Shown piece after piece: positions 30,071-36,913 of a DNA stretch of 43,626 nucleotides. How positions within the stretch are numbered: the first letter of the stretch is position 1; each line of letters starts with the position of its first letter. The stretch covers positions 9,482 to 53,107 of the forward strand of contig WVZE01000004.1 of NCBI GenBank assembly GCA_011772645.1, read 5' to 3'. The DNA is from Candidatus Aenigmatarchaeota archaeon (GTDB taxonomy: Archaea > Aenigmatarchaeota > Aenigmatarchaeia > QMZP01 > QMZT01). The translations under genes were made by a program, and so were the position numbers. The notes below the pieces were generated by a model. It was not told the DNA's origin, did no database searches, and saw only the letters and a list, made by a program, of their open reading frames with translations.

Positions 30071-32430
30071 TAACCCTCGGCCTCCTCTATCAGTTTGTCG
30101 AGCTCCTTAGAACTTTCCTTCTTCAGGGACCTTATGGATTTCGAAAGGGAATCTATCTTTTTTCCGAGGCTGCTGATGGAATCCCTGAATTCCCTATCAA
30201 TCTCCTTGACCCTGTTCTCATTAACAAAGCTTCTCTCTCCAATGACTTTTAAAAGATTCTCCGTTTTGGACAGGGTATCCCCAAGCCTCTTTAAAGAGAC
30301 TTCGGATCCGGCGACCCTGTTTTCGAAACTATTCCTGAACTCCTCCTTGAATTTGTCGAGCTGATCAAACTGTTCGGTTAGCTTTTTCATCCGCTCCTCA
30401 ATCTGCGCCCTGATACCGAAAAATTCCCTTACACTCCTGTTAATTTCATCCTTTTTAACGCTCTCCGCCCCCTTCATTTCCTTCCTGAGAGAACTCAGCG
30501 TGCCTTCGAGGTTGTTCTTGATCGTGTTTAGGTTGGTCTCCACTCCCTTGATCCTGCCCTCCAGATCCTCCTCCACCTCGCTTATGTCCTTCTCCATCCC
30601 CTTCTCCTTCCTCTCGCTGAGCCTGTCAACGTCCTCCCTGAGCGAGTCCAGGCTCTTCTGAAAACCATCCCTCAGTTCGACCATGGAGGCATTAAGGACC
30701 CCTTCCAGGTCACTGATCCTTTTGTCTATTATTTTCGAATCGCCCTTGGAAGCCTTGACGGAGAATACGATTTCACTCAGATCCCTCAGATTCGAATCTA
30801 CATCATCAACCCTTTTCTTGATCTCCTCCTCCACTTCCGATATGCTTTTTCCCAGTTTCTCCTCCTTCCTCTCGCTGAGCTTATCAACATCCTTCCTTAT
30901 GCCTGACAAAGAATCATGAAATTCCTTTCTTAACACAGAGATGTTCTTCTCTGTCTCTCTCATCCTCTCCCCCACTTCCTTCCCGCCAACCTTAACCGAT
31001 TCCATCCTCGAAATCCTTTCACCAAGCTTTCCGAATCCTTCACCAAGTTCCTTAACAGCGACGTTGAAACCCTTCTCCATCTCCTTGATCCTCCCCTTCA
31101 GCTCGCTCTCCACCGCTGTTATGTCCTTCTCCATCCCCTTATCCTTCCTCTCGCTGAGCCTGTCAACGTCCTCCCTGAGCGAGTCCAGGCTCTTCTGAAA
31201 ACCATCCCTCAAATCATTAACACTACTGTCAAGTTTGCTCAACTTCTCATCAGCCATTTTCGAATCAACTTTCACGCCCTCAAGCTTTAGAACCATACTT
31301 CCTATTTCCTTTAAGTTCGAATCCACATCACCAATCTTTTTCTTGACCTCTTTCTCCACCCTGCCTATATCCTTCTCCACCCCTTTCTCCTTCCTCTCGC
31401 TGAGCCTGTCAACGTCCTCCCTCAGGGAGTCAAGGTTGTCCCAGAAACCTTCCTTCATCTTCGCAATCCCTTCATTGAAACTGTCCTTCATGCGGTTGAT
31501 GCTCTTCTCCAGGTTACTTATTTTATCATCAACGACCTTTGAATCGCCTTTGGCAGCCTTAACGTTCAGAAGCATATCGCTGAGTTCATTTATCTTCCCA
31601 TCCATCCTCTTTTCAACGTCCGTTACCCCTTTCTCCAAACTCCTCATCCTCTCCCCCACTTCCTTCCCGCCAACCTTAACCGATTCCATCCTCGAAATCC
31701 TCTCGCCAAGCTTTCCGAATCCTTCACCAAGTTCCTTAACAGCGACGTTGAAACCCTTCTCCATCTCCTTAATCCTCCCCTTCAGCTCGCTCTCCACCGC
31801 TGTTATGTCCTTCTCCATCCCCTTCTCCTTCCTCTCGCTGAGCCTGTCAACATCCTCCCTGAGCGAGTCCAGGCTCTTCTTAAAATCCTCCCTCATCCCG
31901 GCAACCGAGCTGTTAAGACCCGCCTTCAGATCGTTAACCGTTTCCCCCAGTTCAGCGATTTTCGAATCAAATACTTTAGAATCAACCTTAACGCCCTCGA
32001 TCCTGAGAGCGGAATCCCCGATCCTCCCGGTTTGCTGTGAGAGGTCTTTCAAAACACTGTCAAATTCAGACTGTTGTTTTTCGAGATTGAAAACCCCTGT
32101 TTTCAGGGAATTAAGAACATCCTCGAAGCCCTCGATCTTCTCGAGACCATCGCTTACGGACTTTTTGTAATCTGAAATTTTCTTGTAGAGGGAATCGAAT
32201 TTATCCAGACTCTTCTTTACAGGCCTTACCTCTGTGTTTACAAATTCAAGTATCCTCTTGCCTGCGGCGGAGTAAGCGACCGATGCTTCTTTGAGCCTGT
32301 CCGCGAGATACCTGTTCTTTTCCATCAGGAACGTTCTGTCGCCCTTAAGCTTTTTTATGGTCTCCTTTCTGGCCTCGTTTTCTTCCTTAAGCTTCCTCAG
32401 CCTGTCCCCCAGCTCTTTCAGCTCTTTCAT
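30070..32430 (-). CDS. Giant coiled-coil protein B with internal repeats (786 residues), operon gene 4
   Basis: All-helical, coiled-coil throughout (Lys/Glu/Ser/Leu-rich, no Cys, no membrane span). The motif SLREDVDRLSERKEKGMEKDI recurs five times (near residues 187, 335, 415, 507 and 590), each followed by an EVExELKxRIKxMExxL helix. The copies at 183-262 and 411-490 are almost identical in DNA as well. It starts at ATG 32430 immediately after the TGA of the previous gene (TGAATG). Length variation by recombination between repeats is likely. Superficially like phage tail-fibre, myosin-tail or SMC-arm coils, but it lacks any head domain. Confidence 0.85.
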   Translation of the reverse strand: MKELKELGDRLRKLKEENEARKETIKKLKGDRTFLMEKNRYLADRLKEASVAYSAAGKRILEFVNTEVRPVKKSLDKFDSLYKKISDYKKSVSDGLEKIEGFEDVLNSLKTGVFNLEKQQSEFDSVLKDLSQQTGRIGDSALRIEGVKVDSKVFDSKIAELGETVNDLKAGLNSSVAGMREDFKKSLDSLREDVDRLSERKEKGMEKDITAVESELKGRIKEMEKGFNVAVKELGEGFGKLGERISRMESVKVGGKEVGERMRSLEKGVTDVEKRMDGKINELSDMLLNVKAAKGDSKVVDDKISNLEKSINRMKDSFNEGIAKMKEGFWDNLDSLREDVDRLSERKEKGVEKDIGRVEKEVKKKIGDVDSNLKEIGSMVLKLEGVKVDSKMADEKLSKLDSSVNDLRDGFQKSLDSLREDVDRLSERKDKGMEKDITAVESELKGRIKEMEKGFNVAVKELGEGFGKLGERISRMESVKVGGKEVGERMRETEKNISVLRKEFHDSLSGIRKDVDKLSERKEEKLGKSISEVEEEIKKRVDDVDSNLRDLSEIVFSVKASKGDSKIIDKRISDLEGVLNASMVELRDGFQKSLDSLREDVDRLSERKEKGMEKDISEVEEDLEGRIKGVETNLNTIKNNLEGTLSSLRKEMKGAESVKKDEINRSVREFFGIRAQIEERMKKLTEQFDQLDKFKEEFRNSFENRVAGSEVSLKRLGDTLSKTENLLKVIGERSFVNENRVKEIDREFRDSISSLGKKIDSLSKSIRSLKKESSKELDKLIEEAEG
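30582..30674. repeat. 93-bp repeat inside coiled-coil gene B, copy 3
   Basis: Matches 31119-31211 (offset 537) with a single mismatch that I can find, and the 3' half of the 238-bp unit at 31643-31880. In frame and in the same orientation. Confidence 0.88.
30959..31196. repeat. 238-bp repeat inside coiled-coil gene B, copy 1 (partner 31643-31880)
   Basis: Aligns without gaps to 31643-31880 (offset 684) with about five mismatches by eye. It encodes about 79 residues including VAVKELGEGFGKLGERISRM and the DVDRLSERK motif. The near-identity extends to silent sites, which favours recent duplication or gene conversion over selection alone. Confidence 0.9.
31643..31880. repeat. 238-bp repeat inside coiled-coil gene B, copy 2
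   Basis: Partner of 30959-31196; same strand and frame. Sequence outside these bounds diverges at once. Confidence 0.9.
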
Positions 32431-34965
32431 TCAACCTCTCAACTCGCCAAGGAGGGAATTTATCCTCTCCTTCTGTTTTTTTGACATTTCCTCAAGCTTT
32501 TTCCTGTCCATAAGGCTCTGCTCAACAACGTTCTCAAACTGCGCCCTTATGTTCACAAGCTCCTTTTCAAGTTTAGAAATTCTCTTTTCCATCCTTTCCT
32601 GGAAGCCCCCGATTTCTTTCATTTCCTTCCACTTCTCATCAAGGTCCTCGATGGATTTTTTGGCAGAGGAGATCCTCTCCCCCAGATTCTTGGCCTTCTC
32701 GTTCATCCTTTCGAACTTTTCCACGAACGATTTCCTGGAGCCTTCCAGATATTCGACACCCTTCTGAAGCTGTGAGATATCCTTTACGTAGGACTCGAGC
32801 ATATCCAGTCTCTTCAGGAAATCCTTATCGTTCGACCTCATCTCTTTTATTTCCTCCTTCATCCTGCCTTGAGCCTCCTTAGACCCCTGTATGTCATCGT
32901 CAATCTCACCAAGATTGTTTTCGAGAATAGCCAAAGTCGGTTTAACCACGTTCTCTAATTGAGATTTTTCATCCCTGAGGCTGTCAATACCCTCTTCGAA
33001 GAGATTTTTGTTGTCCTCTACCCTTTTATCTATGGAAAGCAATCGGTCACTAATCTTGCTGATCTCAACTGAGAAATCATCCATGACGTTCTCAATCTTT
33101 TCAACCCTTCCCAGGACCTTCTTTTGCGCTGACAACCTTTCATCCAGGGTTTTCAGCTTACCGTCAAGTTCGCTGATCCTTGTATCAAGCAAACCCTTCA
33201 GATCATCAATCTCCTTGGTTTTTCCGTCCAAGATTTCTATGTTTTCTCCGAGCTTTTCGAGGGAACCCAGGGTCTTGAACAATTCCTTGTTCTCGATTTT
33301 CATCTCCTTTATCCTGTCACTTAGGTTTGACTGGGATTCATTGAACTTCTCAAGCCTCCCGTCAAACTTCTCGAGATCTCCTTTGAACATTTCCAACGTG
33401 GGGTTAACCACATCCCTGAACTGCGAGAGCTCCGATTTAAGGCCCTCTGTCCTCCCGTCAACCATCTCGAGGATTTTGGAAAATTTCCCCTCGATTTCTG
33501 AGAGCGCAGGTTTTGAGATGTCCGTGAATTTTTTCTCTATGCTCTTCTCCACGTTCAAACCCAGCTTTTCCTGGAAGCCTTTAACCCCTTCCAGAACCTT
33601 TCCGAAATCTTTAACCTGTTCCTTTAACGCATCTATGGTGGGGGTTATCGTGTTTTCAAACTTGTAAAACCTCGAGGCAATGATATCCATCTCGTCTTTG
33701 ACGGAAACAAGCTCCTTCGAAGTCTTATCCTTTACCTCGGAAAGTTTGGATTCGGCCATCTCTGTGAACAGTTTACTCACGAGCTCCTTGACAAATTCAG
33801 AGTAATCCTCCCTGAAGTTCTTTATGCTTTCGGAAAGTTCCTCTGACCTTCCCTTCAGCTTGGTTTCCAGGTCAGATATTTTCTCCAGAAGTTTCGCTTC
33901 CCTTTCCTTCAGATCCCCTTTTGCCTTCTCCCTGTCCGTTTGCAGTTCAACCACGTAGTCGCCCAGTTTATATAGGTTTTTCATTTCACTCTTGAAATAG
34001 CTCATTTCGCTGTAAAGCCTTTTTATCCTCCCGTTCAGCTTCCCGGCCTCGTCTTTTAAACCCTTTACATCGCTAAGAACGGGCGATATTTCTTTCGACA
34101 TGCCCTTGCTTATCTCCTGTGGTATGATCTGGCTTGAAAGTTCCTCTGTTGAGAATACGAGTTTTTTCAGCTTTTCTATGTTTTCCGGTCCAAGCTTTTC
34201 GATCAGTGCCTGAACTTTGTCCTCAAGGCCCGGAAGCTTCTCAAGACGCTTAAGTTGTTCCTTAAACCTGGAGAACCTCGTTTCATTCTCGTCCCTCATT
34301 TCGGTGAACGTTCTCTCCAGATCCTTCAAGGATTTTTTTACCTCATTCAGATCACTCTGAAGTTCAACAGTCCCTCCGAAGGCAGCGAGGCCTTTGGAAA
34401 CCTCCTCCCCTCCCCTGGTTGGAACTTCAGGCGTGGTGAGCTTGTCAGAAAGTTTTTTAATACTGTCCTCGATGGCGGATATCTTGCTCGTGGTTTCACT
34501 CTGTATCTTATCAACCAGTTTCCTGACCTTCCCCTCTTCAGGTTTTTCGGTTTTCCCGATCTTAGTTCCAATCGCCGTCATGCTGTCCTTTATTTCCTTG
34601 AGCTGTGCCTGAAACTGGTCGGTCATCTTTTTTTCCAGATCCTTGAGCTTGGGTTCCACGGGCTCCGGCGGCGGCGTGGCTGGGGCGGGTGGCTTAGCTT
34701 CCTCGGCCTTGGAGGAAACCTTCTCTATTATTTCGGCCAAGCCTTTGCTCTTCTCCTCCAGATCCTTTCTCTCTTTCTCAAGCGATTTTGTTTTGCTCTT
34801 TTCCTCTTCAAGTTGCTTTCTGAGGGCATCGGCTTCTGATCCCCCGGTATCCTGCTTCGTTTCTTCGGGTTTCCTTTTCGCTTCCAGCGGATCACCCAAC
34901 TTTTTCAGGCCTTCAAGCCCTTCAGCAACCCCCTTTTTCTTCTTTTGAACCTCTTCATTAACCAT
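32431..34965 (-). CDS. Giant coiled-coil protein A (844 residues), operon gene 3
   Basis: Basic N-terminus, a Pro/Ala-rich linker at about 90-105 (PPAPATPPPEPVEP), then long coiled coil to the end. Three related modules with a conserved proline begin TITPTIDALK (about 440), VVNPTLEMFK (about 516) and VVKPTLAILE (about 670), the last two followed by a matching KEM...NKD/EL.K.L..LE pattern. No Cys in the body, no membrane span, no catalytic motif. The ATG at 34965 is preceded by GGGGTGGTTGT; the in-frame ATG at 34986 lies upstream of that site and is less likely. Its stop abuts the next start. Probably the core or base of a filament (inference). Confidence 0.83.
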   Translation of the reverse strand: MVNEEVQKKKKGVAEGLEGLKKLGDPLEAKRKPEETKQDTGGSEADALRKQLEEEKSKTKSLEKERKDLEEKSKGLAEIIEKVSSKAEEAKPPAPATPPPEPVEPKLKDLEKKMTDQFQAQLKEIKDSMTAIGTKIGKTEKPEEGKVRKLVDKIQSETTSKISAIEDSIKKLSDKLTTPEVPTRGGEEVSKGLAAFGGTVELQSDLNEVKKSLKDLERTFTEMRDENETRFSRFKEQLKRLEKLPGLEDKVQALIEKLGPENIEKLKKLVFSTEELSSQIIPQEISKGMSKEISPVLSDVKGLKDEAGKLNGRIKRLYSEMSYFKSEMKNLYKLGDYVVELQTDREKAKGDLKEREAKLLEKISDLETKLKGRSEELSESIKNFREDYSEFVKELVSKLFTEMAESKLSEVKDKTSKELVSVKDEMDIIASRFYKFENTITPTIDALKEQVKDFGKVLEGVKGFQEKLGLNVEKSIEKKFTDISKPALSEIEGKFSKILEMVDGRTEGLKSELSQFRDVVNPTLEMFKGDLEKFDGRLEKFNESQSNLSDRIKEMKIENKELFKTLGSLEKLGENIEILDGKTKEIDDLKGLLDTRISELDGKLKTLDERLSAQKKVLGRVEKIENVMDDFSVEISKISDRLLSIDKRVEDNKNLFEEGIDSLRDEKSQLENVVKPTLAILENNLGEIDDDIQGSKEAQGRMKEEIKEMRSNDKDFLKRLDMLESYVKDISQLQKGVEYLEGSRKSFVEKFERMNEKAKNLGERISSAKKSIEDLDEKWKEMKEIGGFQERMEKRISKLEKELVNIRAQFENVVEQSLMDRKKLEEMSKKQKERINSLLGELRG

Positions 34966-34995
34966 ACAACCACCCCGACCCTTCATTCGAAATAT

Positions 34996-35265
34996 TTATT
35001 CACTTGATAAGGCTCTGGCAAGCCTTTTGACGTTCCTTTCCTGTTCCTTCAGTCTACCCTCGATTTCCGAAATTCTCGAATCGATTTCGTTTAACCTCGA
35101 GTTAAGTTTCAAGTCCTGTTCCGCGTTCCCCCCCGCTTTGATTTCTGGTATAAACATACTATTCGATTTGGTTCCGGTATATTTAATTTTATAAAGTTGG
35201 TATAATAAAAAGCAAATTATAACGACCAGCAGCAGGATGATCACCAAAAACGCCGACTCCAACAT
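34996..35265 (-). CDS. Single-pass membrane protein with coiled-coil tail (89 residues), operon gene 2
   Basis: Residues 5-25 form one strongly hydrophobic helix; residues about 53-86 (SRLNEIDSRISEIEGRLKEQ and onwards) form a short coiled coil. The basic residues just after the helix (YKIKYTGTK) suggest that the tail faces the cytoplasm. It lies between the MinD-like gene (33 bases) and giant coil A, so it could anchor the coils to the membrane. No homology recognised. The A/T-rich gap before it (AACATATTTC) may hold an internal promoter. Confidence 0.75.
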   Translation of the reverse strand: MLESAFLVIILLLVVIICFLLYQLYKIKYTGTKSNSMFIPEIKAGGNAEQDLKLNSRLNEIDSRISEIEGRLKEQERNVKRLARALSSE

Positions 35266-35298
35266 AAGTATTATTTTGATCTTGTTATTGAAATATGT

Positions 35299-36075
35299 TT
35301 ATTCTCTGGGTTTGATCCCGAACAATCTCAGGAAACCTGAAAGAAGGTTCGGCGGCCTGTATTCCTTGCCTATCAATTTTGCAGCAAGCTTCTTCATTTC
35401 GATGCTTGCAGGAGAATTCGGAGAGAAGAGGTAAACCGGAACTTTAAGGGCGAGACTCCTCAAAACATTCTTGTCCATGGGTATCAGGGATATCACAGGG
35501 ATTTCTGCTATCTGCTCCACCTCTTTTCTCCCCAGCTCATACCTTTCCTTCCCCACCATGTTCAGAACGACACCCAGCGGTTTTATTCCCATATCGTTTA
35601 CCACCTGATGGCATTTCATTATATCCATGGTGGATGGGACGAAAGGCGTGTTTATGAAGATAACCTCATCCGCCGCCTGAAGGGTCGCCATTGCCTCCCT
35701 CCCCAGGCCTGGAGCGGAGTCCAGGAGAACGATATCTGTCTTTCCGAACAGACTCTTCAGAGAATGCTTTAGCTTTGCTATGTCCGTCCCCTTCAGATCC
35801 CCCAAGGACAGGGAAGCGGGTATCACGCGCAAACCGCTTATGTGGTATTCGTACATCGCATCCTCTATCTTCGCTTCGTTTTTCAGGACCTGGTTGAGCG
35901 TGACAGGACAATAATACATCCCCAGATAAAGCGCTAGATGAGAAGTCGTGATATTGCAGTCAACTATTATCACATCCTTCTTGAACTCGGAGGCGAGAAT
36001 CGTCCCCAGGTTTGCAACTACCGTTGTCTTTCCCACGCCTCCTTTACCCGAAATCACCCCGATTATCCTCGTCAT
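35299..36075 (-). CDS. MinD/ParA-family P-loop ATPase, operon gene 1
   Basis: 258 residues. Deviant Walker A GKGGVGKTT (10-18) with signature Lys11 and Lys16; switch I Asp39 in IIVDCNI; Walker B/switch II LLDSAPGLG (117-125). The ending PPNLLSGFLRLFGIKPRE (241-258) has the hydrophobic/basic spacing of the amphipathic membrane-targeting helix of MinD. Such ATPases dimerise with ATP, bind membrane or DNA and position other structures. It heads the operon of a membrane anchor and three giant coils and is divergent in setting from cell-division min loci: no MinC, MinE or FtsZ is seen. A positioning role for the coiled-coil structure is inferred. Confidence 0.93.
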   Translation of the reverse strand: MTRIIGVISGKGGVGKTTVVANLGTILASEFKKDVIIVDCNITTSHLALYLGMYYCPVTLNQVLKNEAKIEDAMYEYHISGLRVIPASLSLGDLKGTDIAKLKHSLKSLFGKTDIVLLDSAPGLGREAMATLQAADEVIFINTPFVPSTMDIMKCHQVVNDMGIKPLGVVLNMVGKERYELGRKEVEQIAEIPVISLIPMDKNVLRSLALKVPVYLFSPNSPASIEMKKLAAKLIGKEYRPPNLLSGFLRLFGIKPRE

Positions 36076-36104
36076 TCGCTCTCACACTTTATTTTTATTG
36101 TTCG

Positions 36105-36118
36105 TCATTAAATAACCT
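36105..36118 (-). promoter_or_regulatory. Probable TATA box for the MinD/coiled-coil operon
   Basis: The minus strand reads GGTTATTTAATGAC, about 36 bases before the MinD ATG. It overlaps the 3' end region of the upstream 219-residue gene only by its first bases. A leader of about 10 bases would carry a weak GTGAG site. Confidence 0.4.
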
Positions 36119-36120
36119 TC

Positions 36121-36780
36121 CTACCATTTCAGAGTGCATAAAATTTTCGACAGTTCGTTTTCGTTCCTGGCCAATACCGGAAAATCGTTGATTTTGCTGA
36201 GCTGCGAATTCAGCTGATGAGTATAATTCAAAAGATCCCTTTCACCCGACAACGAAATGAGGGTTGATATTATCCTCGGAACAATATCAGCCTTGTATTT
36301 CTTGCAAAAGACTATCATGTTTGAAAACAGGACATAGAGAAAAACATCAGTGAATATGTTCGATCCGTATCTGCCGACCATTTCCTTGTCACCCCTGTAG
36401 AGAACCTTCAGGTTCTTGGGGGAGAACAGAAGGGGGTGGTATTTCTCAATGAATTTCTGAATAATGTTCCAATTGCCTACAATCAACGAATTAGGGGTCC
36501 AGGATTCCTCCGGAATTTTCCTGTGTTTCCCCCTCATGTAACCAGGTATCCATCCGAACAGGGGTTTCAGCCTCTTGCCCTCCTTTACTATGTAGTTTTC
36601 CTTTATCATTTGCCTGAACAGGGGTTTGCCGATTCCTGATTCTATGTGATAGAGATAGTTGGTCTTCACGCCCCATTCCGTCTGTATTCTAAACAGCGAT
36701 GTTCCCTTCTGATCGCTCGCGGCGTTTAGCCAGATAAGCCAGAAATTCTTGTACTCCGTAAGCTTCTTTTTCTTTATCAT
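36121..36780 (-). CDS. Unknown 219-residue protein with winged-helix-like N-terminus
   Basis: Residues 12-75 (FWLIWLNAASDQKG, then TNYLYHIESGIGKPLFRQMI, ENYIVKEGKRLKPLFGWIP) have the helix-helix-helix-wing layout of PadR/MarR-type regulators: a recognition-like helix followed by a short YIVKEGKRxKP hairpin. Residues 100-219 are mixed alpha/beta with no family recognised and one hydrophobic stretch (IFTDVFLYVLFSNMIVF). It lies between the giant surface-protein gene and the MinD operon on the same strand, so it may regulate either. Confidence in the gene is good, in the DNA-binding role low. Confidence 0.72.
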   Translation of the reverse strand: MIKKKKLTEYKNFWLIWLNAASDQKGTSLFRIQTEWGVKTNYLYHIESGIGKPLFRQMIKENYIVKEGKRLKPLFGWIPGYMRGKHRKIPEESWTPNSLIVGNWNIIQKFIEKYHPLLFSPKNLKVLYRGDKEMVGRYGSNIFTDVFLYVLFSNMIVFCKKYKADIVPRIISTLISLSGERDLLNYTHQLNSQLSKINDFPVLARNENELSKILCTLKW

Positions 36781-36913
36781 AATTTTTATAAATATACTAG
36801 TTTATCGTCCCGATACAGGTCGTTTTCTCCCTAAAGGAGCCTGAACCGTTTATTATTTCGATGTTTTATTATTAGAATTTTTTATATAAAAATAATAGTA
36901 TGAACATACAAAT
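36781..36913 (-). promoter_or_regulatory. Intergenic region: T-tract terminator and promoter or leader for the 219-residue gene
   Basis: 133 bases. Just after the surface-protein stop is GTATG-TT-CATAC (36899-36910), a small inverted repeat, followed on the minus strand by TATTATTTTTATATAAAAAA, which can act as terminator and, at 36878-36892, as a strong TATA box. If so, the 219-residue gene has a leader of about 80 bases with a weak hairpin CTCC-TTTAG-GGAG (36827-36839). A second TATA-like TATATTTATAAA (36785-36796) is too close to the ATG to serve it. No known riboswitch pattern was recognised. Confidence 0.4.

Noticed and set aside
31235-32170. 311-residue plus-strand frame opposite coiled-coil gene B, and similar frames at 28926-29516, 33008-33667 and 34643-34948
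   Set aside because: Products are Ser/Leu/Phe-rich complements of Lys/Glu-rich coils. The minus-strand frames have ribosome sites, coupling and sensible proteins.
35299-36075. Assigning the MinD homologue to septum placement (MinCDE) or plasmid partition (ParAB)
   Set aside because: No MinC, MinE, FtsZ, ParB or parS-like sites are visible, and the operon partners are coiled-coil proteins. The role is left open.
36827-36839. Hairpin CTCC-TTTAG-GGAG as a riboswitch or attenuator
   Set aside because: Only four base pairs with no flanking conserved elements. Listed only as part of the intergenic description.
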